Shown here piece by piece: positions 25,320 to 33,530 of a stretch of DNA of 34,313 bases. Under the pieces are notes generated by a model, which saw only the letters and a list, made by a program, of their open reading frames with translations, was not told where the DNA came from and did not search any database. Position numbers and translations under genes: made by a program. The DNA comes from Deltaproteobacteria bacterium. GTDB lineage: Bacteria > Desulfobacterota > Desulfuromonadia > Desulfuromonadales > Geopsychrobacteraceae. The DNA lies in NCBI GenBank assembly GCA_024280335.1, contig JAJRQI010000033.1:1-34313 (forward strand), given 5' to 3'. The stretch's first letter is position 1; every line of letters starts with the position of its first letter.

Positions 25320-25739
25320 ATGCTGGAACTTGGGAGTCTGGAAAAAGCGCTTGCATCACTGGAGTCGGGGTTGCAGCGAGTCCATGATGAAAACCTGATG
25401 TCTCAACTTGATGAGGGTTCCCGGCAGTTGATGCAGGCAGGGGTTATTCAAAATTTTGAATTCACCTATGAACTTTGCTGGAAGTTTATCAAACGCTGGC
25501 TGGAGAACAATCTGGGCAGCGCTTATGTTGACGGTGTCAGCCGCAAGGAGTTGTTTCGCATTGCTGCTGAAAATAGACTGATTACTGATGTTAAGGTCTG
25601 GTGGCGCTACCATGAGGCGCGCAACAAAACCTCGCACGTATACGATCAGGAGGTTGCCGCTGAGATTTTTTCCTGCGCCGAAAATTTTTATGCCGACGCA
25701 ATTGCCCTGTTGCAGGCAATCAAGGATCGAAATGATTGA
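25320..25739 (+). CDS. HEPN-domain toxin of a HEPN/MNT module (HI0074-like)
   Basis: This 139-aa helical protein belongs to the nucleotidyltransferase substrate-binding (HI0074) branch of HEPN proteins. The motif RNKTSHVY (Arg101, His106, Tyr108) is the RX4HXY signature of HEPN toxins: Arg and His form the RNase site, and the Tyr is the residue modified by MNT partners in studied systems. FEFTYELCWKFIKRWLE is the typical helix of this branch. AAGGAAGG precedes ATG. It overlaps the MNT gene by 8 bp. Confidence 0.88.
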   Translation: MLELGSLEKALASLESGLQRVHDENLMSQLDEGSRQLMQAGVIQNFEFTYELCWKFIKRWLENNLGSAYVDGVSRKELFRIAAENRLITDVKVWWRYHEARNKTSHVYDQEVAAEIFSCAENFYADAIALLQAIKDRND

Positions 25740-26028
25740 TCTGTCTGCCCTTGAACTTAAAATTGTTCAGCAGTTGCTTCGCCGGCACGTACCTGAATGC
25801 GAAGTCCGTGCATTCGGGTCTCGCGTCAATATGACCGCCAAACCTTATTCCGATTTGGACCTTGTTGTTATCGGGACGCAAAAACTCGCCAATGAGCTGA
25901 TGAGTGACCTCAAGGAGGCTTTTGTCGAATCAGATCTGCCTTTTCGAGTAGATCTGCTCGACTGGGCGCGGACCAGTGATGAGTTCAAGGCGGTTATCGA
26001 TAAAAGCTATTTCACTATTCAGGATTAG
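25732..26028 (+). CDS. MNT-type nucleotidyltransferase antitoxin (HI0073-like)
   Basis: The 98-aa protein is a minimal nucleotidyltransferase. It has the exact GSX10DXD signature (Gly29-Ser30, Asp41, Asp43) and a third acidic residue in RVDLLDWA. In characterised HEPN/MNT pairs this enzyme adds AMP units to the tyrosine of the HEPN toxin and silences it. The 8-bp overlap with the toxin gene supports translational coupling. The stop is TAG 26026-26028. Confidence 0.88.
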   Translation: MIDLSALELKIVQQLLRRHVPECEVRAFGSRVNMTAKPYSDLDLVVIGTQKLANELMSDLKEAFVESDLPFRVDLLDWARTSDEFKAVIDKSYFTIQD

Positions 26029-26044
26029 GGACGCTGCCGAAATA

Positions 26045-26620
26045 ATGGATCAGGCTCTAGCCGCAATCAAATCCTGCAACATTTGCAAGTCCCGGCTTGA
26101 TCATCAGCCACGTCCCGTCGTTACCGCCAGCAAAACCAGCAGACTTGTCATCATCGGCCAGGCCCCGGGGAGCAAGGTCCACGAAACCGGCATCCCGTGG
26201 AACGATCCCAGCGGTGATCTGTTGCGCATCTGGATGGGCATCGACAAAGAAGTTTTTTACGCTGCGGAAAATATTGCGTTGATGCCGATGGGCTTTTGCT
26301 ATCCCGGCAAAGGGAAATCTGGAGACCTGCCGCCACGCCCGGAATGCGCACCACGCTGGCATGCGAAATTGTTGGAGCAGATGCCGGATGTGGAGCTGAT
26401 TGTGCTGATCGGGCAATATTCGCAACTCTATTATCTGGGCAAGCAACGGCGAGGGAATTTAACGGAAACGGTGCAGCAGTTTGAGGATTATCTGCCTAAA
26501 TTTTTTGTGCTGCCGCACCCTTCGCCGAGGAACCGGCTGTGGCTGAGGAATAATCCCTGGTTCAAAGAGGACGTTTTGCCGATTTTTCGGGAGAGGGTGC
26601 AGCAGCTGTTGAAGAGATGA
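26045..26620 (+). CDS. Uracil-DNA glycosylase family protein, probable iron-sulfur type
   Basis: This 191-aa protein has the two hallmark UDG segments, IIGQAPGSKVHETGIPW (residues about 36-52) and the late LPHPSPRNRLW. Four cysteines (Cys11, Cys14, Cys85, Cys101) are spaced C-x2-C and C-x15-C, the pattern that holds a four-iron cluster in family 4 UDGs. It would remove uracil or related bases from DNA. No clear ribosome binding site precedes ATG 26045, which is only 16 bp after the antitoxin stop, so coupling is possible. The 3' end is 23 bp from the converging peptidase gene. Confidence 0.8.
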   Translation: MDQALAAIKSCNICKSRLDHQPRPVVTASKTSRLVIIGQAPGSKVHETGIPWNDPSGDLLRIWMGIDKEVFYAAENIALMPMGFCYPGKGKSGDLPPRPECAPRWHAKLLEQMPDVELIVLIGQYSQLYYLGKQRRGNLTETVQQFEDYLPKFFVLPHPSPRNRLWLRNNPWFKEDVLPIFRERVQQLLKR

Positions 26621-26643
26621 GAAACCGCCTTCAATATCACTAC

Positions 26644-28647
26644 TTACAACTCAACTCTTAAGGGGGATTCTTCCGGCTGGCGAATCCCTTTTAAACGATT
26701 TTTTACTCCGTCAAACAACAGGTAGCTGTACTTGCCGTAGTGCGGAACCTTCCGCGCCACAATTGCTGCCTGCAGATCGTTACTGACAAACCAGGCGGCG
26801 CTCTTTTCAGCATTCAGCGGATTTGCTTCGACGATAAACGCAGAATGATCGGCCAGGTTTCCGCTTTGTCCCGCAAGCGTGAATCGGCCATCCATTCCGG
26901 ATTTTAATTGTGTCGGCTGCAACCGATCCGGCAAACCGAAAACCAACAGATCGTGCGTTGCCAACTCTTTCTGACTGACCTCGGCAAGCGTGCGTACTGG
27001 TAACTGAGATTTGCGTATGGCGCCCAGCAGCGTTTTTATCGCCTCGGCGTCCGGCGCATACTGCTCTGTCTGTACCACCAGTAATTGATTGCTGCCACGG
27101 ATTGAATTGACCGTTGCGGGGATCTCCTCGGCAGCGAGAATGCGGAACAGGTCACTGTCGGGATCGGCCTGCAATGCAACCGGGCGGCTTGCGACTTCGA
27201 ACTGAAAACTCTGCTCGGTCGAATCGACCTGCAGCTGTTTGCGCAGGCTCCCGGCTTCTGTCGTCAGTTGCAGCTTGACGGCAAGCTGGTACACCGGTTG
27301 TTGTGTCAGGGTGCCGCTAACCCGCCAGCCGGTCGTTGTTTTAACCGACTTCACATCCTGCAGGGCAAGTCGCGGCCCCTCAGTGTTTGTCAACCACTGA
27401 TGGAAAAAAACCTGTAAATTGTCGCCACTGATTGCCGAGAACCGTTCGCAAAAATCGTCCCAGCCAACCTGGCTGAACATCCTTTCTTCCGCAAGCTTGC
27501 GTAATCCTGCCCAGAAATCCTGGTCACCGATTCTCTGCCGCAGCATATGAAACAGCAGCGCTGTCTTGCCGTAACCGATCGACTGGCTGGCTTTGTCGTG
27601 GCGGGAGCGGAAGCTGGCAATCGTAAAAGCGTTTTCCGGTCCGACCAGATTGGCGTAATCCCGCAGAATATTTTGACGATATTCGCGCGCTTCGGCGGCC
27701 GAACTGCGCTCCTTGTAGAGATAATCGGCGACATAGGTGGTCAACCCTTCGGCCCAGTTCCCTTGCCCGTAGTCGACCTGTACGCCGGTTCCCCACCAGG
27801 AATGGGCGATTTCGTGACCGAGGCTGGTCTTGACAATAAACGGCAGTTTGATCACGCTGCTGCCGAGCAGGGTCCAGGAGGGCAGTCCATAGCCGGTCGG
27901 GAAGAAATTTTCGACAATGGCAAACTTGTGAAACGGGTAGGGACCGAACAGCTCTTCATAGAGTTGTAGATAGCTGCGCGCTTTCTGCAGATAGGTTGCG
28001 GCCAAGGGTGCGGAGTCCGGATAAAAATAAGCGTAAATCGGCACCGGACCGGTCAGGTCTTCGAACAGCTGATAAACACCAGCCGCGAGCGTTAAGCCTT
28101 GTAGTGGATAGTCGACAAGCCAGACAGAGTTGCTGCGGCCGTTTACAACCTGCCGGGCGATACGTCGACCGGAGGTGATCGCCTCGGTGCCGACCGGTGC
28201 CGAGATGCTGATCCGATAATCGACTCCTTTTCCCTGCAACTGCGGATACCAGTTCACGCCGGAGGAAAGATAGCTGCCTGCAGCGGAGATAGTGGCTGAA
28301 ATGCCATAACTGGGATCTTCATTGTGGACCGGAGTCTTGCTCGACAGATCGTTGAAAACCGCACGATAAGTGATGCTGACCGGCTCGGCAGCAGATAACT
28401 CCAGCTGCAGCAGCCCGGCAGAGAAGCTGTAGGGGACGGGGCGGTTTCCCTGTTTAACCGCGATTATCTTACAGCGGTTGGAGAGCTGCAGTCTGAGAGG
28501 TGACTCTACCCCGCCATTAAAGTTGATCTGTGCTGTGGCGATCAGTAGCTGTTGCGCTGGATGCAGGCCGATATCAAGATCGTAATTGATGGCAGCAAAT
28601 GCCGGTGCTGGAAACAGCAGGAGTAAAAGCAATAGCAGTGATTTCAT
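26644..28647 (-). CDS. M1-family zinc metallopeptidase, exported
   Basis: The 667-aa protein has a strong signal peptide (poly-Leu core, cleavage near AFA-AI). The zinc site is SLGHEIAHSWWG followed by NWAEGLTTY; the third ligand Glu is one residue closer to HExxH than in classical aminopeptidase N, as in a known sub-branch. An N-terminal beta domain (about residues 20-190) and a C-terminal region (about 430-667) surround the gluzincin core. It probably trims peptides in the periplasm or on the outer membrane. It reads towards the UDG gene. Confidence 0.88.
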   Translation of the reverse strand: MKSLLLLLLLLFPAPAFAAINYDLDIGLHPAQQLLIATAQINFNGGVESPLRLQLSNRCKIIAVKQGNRPVPYSFSAGLLQLELSAAEPVSITYRAVFNDLSSKTPVHNEDPSYGISATISAAGSYLSSGVNWYPQLQGKGVDYRISISAPVGTEAITSGRRIARQVVNGRSNSVWLVDYPLQGLTLAAGVYQLFEDLTGPVPIYAYFYPDSAPLAATYLQKARSYLQLYEELFGPYPFHKFAIVENFFPTGYGLPSWTLLGSSVIKLPFIVKTSLGHEIAHSWWGTGVQVDYGQGNWAEGLTTYVADYLYKERSSAAEAREYRQNILRDYANLVGPENAFTIASFRSRHDKASQSIGYGKTALLFHMLRQRIGDQDFWAGLRKLAEERMFSQVGWDDFCERFSAISGDNLQVFFHQWLTNTEGPRLALQDVKSVKTTTGWRVSGTLTQQPVYQLAVKLQLTTEAGSLRKQLQVDSTEQSFQFEVASRPVALQADPDSDLFRILAAEEIPATVNSIRGSNQLLVVQTEQYAPDAEAIKTLLGAIRKSQLPVRTLAEVSQKELATHDLLVFGLPDRLQPTQLKSGMDGRFTLAGQSGNLADHSAFIVEANPLNAEKSAAWFVSNDLQAAIVARKVPHYGKYSYLLFDGVKNRLKGIRQPEESPLRVEL

Positions 28648-28686
28648 CGTGACCTGCAGACCTCATCCGGTTAGAGCTGAAATGGT

Positions 28687-28827
28687 CGGGAAAACGTAAC
28701 TTCAGCACACCCGAATTTGGTGCTCTGGCAAGGCGCGAGCAGCGCAGAAGCGGAGCATACATGGCTATGTGAGCATTTGAGCAACACAGCAACGCCGCCA
28801 GAGTGCCGAAGGCTTACGGGAAAACGT
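28687..28827. repeat. Long imperfect hairpin element flanked by 11-bp direct repeats
   Basis: Between the peptidase and zinc-ribbon genes lies GGTGCTCTGGC (from 28719), inverted at GCCAGAGTGCC (ending near 28807), with an inner hairpin GCATACATGGCTATGTGAGC. CGGGAAAACGT occurs at 28687-28697 and 28817-28827, bracketing the element. The whole gap 28648-29016 contains no gene that I can support. Confidence 0.75.
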
Positions 28828-29016
28828 TGCTACACCTTACCCCAGTCGTCATCCCGGCCTCAAGCTCGAGAGGTTTTTATTGTCAGCAAGAATTGCCAAT
28901 AATCGTATGGCAGGCTAGACTGATTTCATGACAGAAATAAAGGTGACGGCGGCCATCTGGTTCCTTTTTGCGACGCCAACAAAGGTTGTCCCACCAATGC
29001 TTACAGGAGTGTGATG

Positions 29017-29517
29017 ATGAGCAATGACAAACAAAAACCTGAAGAACATGAGGATGTCGGTCTGTATCAAAAAATGGCTGACCGCGCGGCAGAGTTCATG
29101 CAAGAAGGGCGAAAAACTCTGGAAGAAGCACTGAATAAAGCGGGTGAAGAGATTTCTTCCGGCGGAGAGTACACCCGCGATCAGGCTGAGAAAATTGCAG
29201 GTTATTTGCGCCGGGATCTGACCGAAGTCGGCAAGAAGGCGCAACTGGCGCGTGATGCGGTGTTTGAGGCGGTCGAGCCGCACAGGGTCGTTGCCGGGGT
29301 ACAAAGCGGTTTATCAAGACTGCTGAAAACTGCAGCGGATGTGTTGAATGAGGTCGCTGAAAAGTCCGAACAGGTGCTTGAATTTAAAACCGGTGAAGTG
29401 ACCAGCCCCGGCACTTTGACCTGCAAGGATTGCGGTAAAGAGATGCATTTCAAGGCCACGGTCCGTATCCCGCCTTGTCCGCAGTGCCACAAAACTCATT
29501 TTCGTAAATCCTATTGA
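29017..29517 (+). CDS. Zinc-ribbon protein, DUF1451-like
   Basis: The 166-aa protein has a long charged amphipathic helical region (residues about 10-125, rich in Lys/Glu/Ala) and a C-terminal zinc ribbon: TCKDCGKEMHF and PPCPQCHKTHFRK, i.e. two CxxC pairs. The segment EVTSPGTLTCKDCGK matches the conserved part of the DUF1451 family. The function is not known. ATG 29017 is 7 bp after CAGGAG; ATG 29014 and GTG 29011 are in frame. A terminator follows. Confidence 0.78.
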   Translation: MSNDKQKPEEHEDVGLYQKMADRAAEFMQEGRKTLEEALNKAGEEISSGGEYTRDQAEKIAGYLRRDLTEVGKKAQLARDAVFEAVEPHRVVAGVQSGLSRLLKTAADVLNEVAEKSEQVLEFKTGEVTSPGTLTCKDCGKEMHFKATVRIPPCPQCHKTHFRKSY

Positions 29518-29541
29518 TAACTCTCAGAGTTACCAAATGTT

Positions 29542-29577
29542 AAGGCCCGCATCTGTTGTATCGCGGGCCTTCTTTAT
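29542..29577 (+). terminator. Intrinsic terminator after the zinc-ribbon gene
   Basis: AAGGCCCGC pairs with GCGGGCCTT around a 12-base loop, followed by a short T-rich run. The rest of the gap up to 29767 has small hairpins (for example CCCGAATCACGGG) but nothing I can name. Confidence 0.8.
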
Positions 29578-29767
29578 TAACCTTTTGGTGTTCCCGAATC
29601 ACGGGACTTTCGACGGCCATCGACCGCCGAGCGGCTGAAAATAAACGATAGATCAGCTTTTGTTTCGATAGGCAACCCCCTTTGCTTGGGTTAACAGGAT
29701 CAACTTGACTCCTATGCTTTATTATAGCTCTTTTGTGCTGGCTCTGGTGGGATGCGCGGTATGTTTT

Positions 29768-30739
29768 TCATTTAGTCCGTCGTTGATCCAAAAACAGGGT
29801 ACTGCCTTGATGGGCTTTGGCAGCTTTTTTGGTTTCGGTGCAGACGTCGACGATCTCCAGCGGGGTTGAGAGCTTCTGCCGGGACAGGTCGATTGCGCCC
29901 AGGCTGAGACTGACAAAGGGATATTGTTTGCAGTTTCCTTCCCGATCTGTGGCGATAACGTAACCTCTGTTCACATCTTCATCGGAATAGAATTCGAGGA
30001 TACCCTTGTCGATGCGGTGAATAATCTCATCGGCAACCGGGGTGCATTTGTCAGACGGGGTGATGATGACGAAGTCGTCGCCGCCGATGTGGCCGAGAAA
30101 GGAATCCCCACAACCGGCTATCTGCAATGCCACCTTGATCACGTTGGCGGTAAAAATAATGATATTGTCGCCCTGTGCGAAGCCGTAGATATCGTTGTAG
30201 ACCTTGAAATTGTCGAGATCGGCGTAGATAACCGTGACCGCCTCGTCATGGTCTAAAACCCTTTTCAATTCGTTCAGAATACTGTTGTTGCCAGGCAGGC
30301 CGGTATTCGGATTTGCATCCAGAGCCAGTTGATTGAGGCGTTTCAGCTCTTTGATCGCATCGCTTAGTTTGAATTGGTTCTTGATGCGCGCTTTGACTGT
30401 TGGAGCATTAAAGGGCTTGGTGATGTAATCAACCGCGCCGACTTCAAAGCCTTTTGCCTCAGCAGTAACATTCGCGAGATCAGTGATGAAAATAACGGGA
30501 AGAGCCGCGGTCTGTTCGTCGTCCTTCAGCTTTCGGCACAATTCAAAACCATCGATATCGGTCAGGGTCGTTTCCAGCAGAATCATGTTGATATCGAACG
30601 TTTCAAGTTTCCGGCAAGCCTCTTCCGCAGATTTTGCCGTAACAACGTGGTAGTCGTCTTTCAGGGTGCCGATCAGGGTTGCTTGATTTAATATCTGTGG
30701 ATCGACGATCAAAATCCGCTTTTTTTTCACTGGTGTCAT
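29768..30739 (-). CDS. Receiver-GGDEF protein with altered key residues in both domains
   Basis: The 323-aa protein has a receiver domain (residues about 7-125) and a GGDEF domain (about 140-320). In the receiver, the phospho-accepting Asp is Glu56 (ILLETTL where LLDV is usual) and the acidic pair is Asp13-Pro14. Thr86 and Lys108 are kept. The GGDEF loop reads GHIGGDDF (219-223), with Asp in place of the catalytic Glu, and no RxxD inhibitory site stands before it. It probably does not work as an ordinary phosphorylation-controlled diguanylate cyclase: it could be constitutively active, weak, or a sensor. AGGAT precedes the start. It diverges from the exchanger gene. Confidence 0.88.
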   Translation of the reverse strand: MTPVKKKRILIVDPQILNQATLIGTLKDDYHVVTAKSAEEACRKLETFDINMILLETTLTDIDGFELCRKLKDDEQTAALPVIFITDLANVTAEAKGFEVGAVDYITKPFNAPTVKARIKNQFKLSDAIKELKRLNQLALDANPNTGLPGNNSILNELKRVLDHDEAVTVIYADLDNFKVYNDIYGFAQGDNIIIFTANVIKVALQIAGCGDSFLGHIGGDDFVIITPSDKCTPVADEIIHRIDKGILEFYSDEDVNRGYVIATDREGNCKQYPFVSLSLGAIDLSRQKLSTPLEIVDVCTETKKAAKAHQGSTLFLDQRRTK

Positions 30740-30949
30740 GCCGTTATCCTCGCAAGATGGCGCTGTAAATGCCGATCAATATATCAGTTTTTACTGTAAA
30801 TAAACGATTTATGTCGTCTGTCGTCCGGCTCTGTCGTTGTTTCAATCTTTGAAGCTCGGAAGCGGTTGGCAACAGGCTGTCTACGTGCTATATCATCCTG
30901 TTTACTGATCGTCCGTTACGGCAAACAAGTTAAGTTGATAGAAATGATC

Positions 30950-30971
30950 GGTTTTTTATAGGTTTTTTATG
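30950..30971 (+). repeat. 11-bp tandem duplication at the exchanger start codon
   Basis: GGTTTTTTATA is followed directly by GGTTTTTTATG. The second copy contains the start ATG (30969-30971), and the junction provides the only Shine-Dalgarno-like bases (AGG, 30960-30962). The divergent gap 30740-30949 holds promoters for both neighbours, but none is clear. Confidence 0.8.
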
Positions 30972-31949
30972 ACTCTTACGTTTTCAGTCTGTGCCATTGT
31001 CGGTGGCCTTGCGCTGCTGGTCTGGAGCGCAGATCGCTTTGTGGAAGGGGCTGCCGCCACCGCCCGTCACGCGGGCATGCCGTCACTGCTGATCGGGATG
31101 GTCATCATCGGTTTCGGCACCTCAGCGCCCGAGATGGTTGTCTCGGCGATTTCAGCATCGCAAGGCAATCCCGGCCTGGCGTTGGGGAACGCCTATGGTT
31201 CGAACATCTCCAACATCGCCTTGATTCTGGGTTTAACGGCGATTGTCTGTCCGATCGCGGTGAGGTCGAGCGTTTTGCGTAAGGAGTTGCCGATCCTGTT
31301 CGGGGTGACTCTGCTGGCTGGCTGGCAGTTACTTGATGGTCAGATTGATCGTGCCGATGGCTGGATTCTGTTGGCGGTCTTTTTTGTCTTGATGGGCTGG
31401 TCGATCTGGCAGGGGATGCGAAGTCGACAGGACAGCCTTGAGGCGGATATTGATGTCCAGCTCGAAGTAGACCCAATGCCGCTGAAAACTGCGCTGATCT
31501 GGCTGTTTGTCGGGATGATTCTGCTGGTGATCAGTTCGCGGATTCTGGTTTGGGGGGCGGTTGATATCGCCCGCGCGTTTGGAATCAGTGACCTGATTAT
31601 CGGCCTGACCGTGGTCGCTATCGGCACCTCCTTGCCGGAGTTGGCATCCAGCCTGGCAGCCGTTCGAAAAGGCGAGCATGATCTGGCAGTCGGCAATGTC
31701 ATAGGTTCAAACCTGTTTAACACCCTGGCAGTGGTCGGTATTGCCGGGACGATCCACCCGATGCAGGTTGCCCCCGAGGTTCTTTATCGGGATTGCACGA
31801 TTATGGGACTGTTGACGCTGGCCTTGTTTGTTTTGGGGATCGGTTTCCGTGGCCCCGGCCGGATCAGTCGTTTCGATGGCGTGCTGCTGTTGTCCGTTTA
31901 TATCGCCTATGCCGGTTATCTGGTTTCTCAGGTCATTGCTGCTGTCTGA
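30969..31949 (+). CDS. Calcium/sodium antiporter (CaCA family)
   Basis: The 326-aa membrane protein has two inverted alpha repeats: GFGTSAPEMVVSAI with LALGNAYGSNISNI, and AIGTSLPELASSLA with LAVGNVIGSNLFN. The Glu in each PE motif and the Asn/Ser of GN..GSN bind the cations. About ten membrane segments and an acidic cytoplasmic loop (residues about 150-170) agree with the YrbG-like branch. It exchanges Na+ (or H+) for Ca2+ across the inner membrane. The translation start is within a tandem repeat and has a weak ribosome binding site. Confidence 0.93.
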   Translation: MTLTFSVCAIVGGLALLVWSADRFVEGAAATARHAGMPSLLIGMVIIGFGTSAPEMVVSAISASQGNPGLALGNAYGSNISNIALILGLTAIVCPIAVRSSVLRKELPILFGVTLLAGWQLLDGQIDRADGWILLAVFFVLMGWSIWQGMRSRQDSLEADIDVQLEVDPMPLKTALIWLFVGMILLVISSRILVWGAVDIARAFGISDLIIGLTVVAIGTSLPELASSLAAVRKGEHDLAVGNVIGSNLFNTLAVVGIAGTIHPMQVAPEVLYRDCTIMGLLTLALFVLGIGFRGPGRISRFDGVLLLSVYIAYAGYLVSQVIAAV

Positions 31950-32008
31950 AAATGCTGTTTGATCTACCCATGAATGAACTTATTGTTTTAGCACGCTAGT
32001 AAAAACTA

Positions 32009-32180
32009 TGGACTTTAGTCCAAGCCTTTCAGGTGCTACTCGTTTGTCGTCATTCCCGCGAAGGCGGGAATCCAGTGTTTTTAGGACGCGTGGATCCCCG
32101 CTTTCGCGAGGATGACGGTCTTTGATCTTGGTTTTAAGGGACTTTCAGTCCCCATCAAACCTCTGCACTTTAGTGCAGAG
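32009..32180. repeat. Array of small hairpins with ACTTTAGT-type cores upstream of lysA
   Basis: TGGACTTTAGTCCA (32009-32022), GGGACTTTCAGTCCC (32138-32152) and CTCTGCACTTTAGTGCAGAG (32161-32180) are three perfect stem-loops with nearly the same core but different stems. The gap 31950-32232 also holds the REP-like element 32048-32117 and no gene. Confidence 0.8.
32048..32117. repeat. REP-like double hairpin, copy 2
   Basis: Outer ends CGTCATTCCCGCG and CGCGAGGATGACG are nearly inverted. Inner hairpins ATTCCCGC/GCGGGAAT and a GGATCCCCGC arm follow. It matches the reverse complement of 3478-3550. Confidence 0.9.
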
Positions 32181-32232
32181 TGGTTTAGTAATATATTCAT
32201 ACCGTTAATCAGTAAGTTAAGGAGTCATTGTT

Positions 32233-33501
32233 ATGCCCATGTCTCAAGGTTTCAAAGAACGTTTATTTCCCATTGTTGAGCAATTGGCCGAACACTACGG
32301 TACTCCGTTTCATGTTTATGACGAGGCCGGCATCCGTGAAAACGGTGAAAAGCTGAAAAAGGCCTTTTCCGCCATCACTGGATTTCGTGAGTACTATGCT
32401 GTGAAGGCGCTGCCGAATCCACGTATTTTGCAACTGATGAAGGAGATGGGCTTTGGTTTCGACTGCAGTTCGATCCCTGAACTGAAAATGAGTCGCGAGC
32501 TGGGCGGGCAGGGGGAAGACATCATGTTCACCTCCAATAATACCGATCCGGTCGAATTTCAGCTGGCGGCCGCAGAGGGTGGTTGCGTGCTGAATCTTGA
32601 TGATATCTCCCTGATCGACAAGGTTCCTGAATTTCCGGAACTGATCTGCTTCCGTTACAATCCGGGGCCACGTCGCACCGGCAATGTAATCATCGGCAAT
32701 CCGGTGGAAGCCAAGTATGGCGTCACTCACGAGCAGGTGGTTGAAGCCTATCGTAAAGCCCGGCAGCGCGGTGCCAAACGTTTCGGTCTGCACACCATGG
32801 TCGCCTCGAATGAACTGGATTACAGCTACATGGTTGAGACTGCGCGGATGGTGCTGGAGATTACTGCGCTGGTCGAGCAGGAGTTGGGGATCCGTTTTGA
32901 GTTTGTCAATATCGGCGGCGGTTTCGGTATCCCCTATCAGCCGGAACAGGCTCCGCTGGATATCGACAGCATGTCACGGGAAATCATCGCCCAGTTCGAC
33001 GCGTTTCGTCAGCAGCACGGCTATGTCCCACGGATGTACATGGAGAGCGGCCGCTACATGACCGGTCCGCACGGTTGCCTGGTGACCAGAGCCATCAACC
33101 ATAAGGATACCTATCGCAAGTACGTCGGCGTGGATGCCTGCATGTCGGCCCTAATGCGCCCGGCGCTTTACGATGCCTATCATCATATTGATGTGATCGG
33201 CAAACCGGAGCAGGGACCGACCGAGGTCTATGACGTGGTCGGTTCCTTGTGTGAAAATAATGACAAATTTGCCGTGCAGCGTGAGCTGCCGGAAATCGCC
33301 GAGGGTGACCTGCTGGTACTGCATGACACCGGTGCTCACGGCCACGCCATGGGTTTTCAGTACAACGGTCGTTTGCGGCCGAAAGAGTTGCTGCTACGGG
33401 TTGACGGCAGCGTTGAGTTGATCCGGCGTGAAGAGAATATGGATGACTATTTTGCGACGCTGCAATTCGAAGAAGACAGCTTCACACCTGGCGCTTCCTG
33501 A
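32233..33501 (+). CDS. lysA: Diaminopimelate decarboxylase-like PLP enzyme
   Basis: The 422-aa protein is a fold type III (alanine racemase-like) decarboxylase. The PLP-binding Lys is in YYAVKALPNP, with FDCSSIPEL after it. NIGGGFGIPYQ binds the phosphate, MESGRYM supplies the Glu/Arg pair, and GSLCENNDKF contains the active-site Cys-Glu. The length matches LysA, which makes lysine from meso-diaminopimelate. Related carboxynorspermidine or arginine decarboxylases are less likely given the length and motifs, but cannot be excluded. ATG 32233 has AAGGAG 8 bp upstream. Confidence 0.85.
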   Translation: MPMSQGFKERLFPIVEQLAEHYGTPFHVYDEAGIRENGEKLKKAFSAITGFREYYAVKALPNPRILQLMKEMGFGFDCSSIPELKMSRELGGQGEDIMFTSNNTDPVEFQLAAAEGGCVLNLDDISLIDKVPEFPELICFRYNPGPRRTGNVIIGNPVEAKYGVTHEQVVEAYRKARQRGAKRFGLHTMVASNELDYSYMVETARMVLEITALVEQELGIRFEFVNIGGGFGIPYQPEQAPLDIDSMSREIIAQFDAFRQQHGYVPRMYMESGRYMTGPHGCLVTRAINHKDTYRKYVGVDACMSALMRPALYDAYHHIDVIGKPEQGPTEVYDVVGSLCENNDKFAVQRELPEIAEGDLLVLHDTGAHGHAMGFQYNGRLRPKELLLRVDGSVELIRREENMDDYFATLQFEEDSFTPGAS

Positions 33502-33530
33502 CCCGGATGGGGACGAAAAGGGGAAGCATT

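Noticed and set aside
29590-29720. Possible riboswitch (cyclic-di-GMP or similar) near the GGDEF gene, because of GATAGGCAACCCC and several small hairpins
   Set aside because: The defining conserved blocks of the c-di-GMP riboswitch are absent, and the stretch lies at the 3' end of the GGDEF gene between two converging genes.
32009-32180. CRISPR-like array in the repeat-rich gap before lysA
   Set aside because: The repeats are short palindromes with unequal spacing and different stems. There is no regular spacer length and no cas gene in the window.
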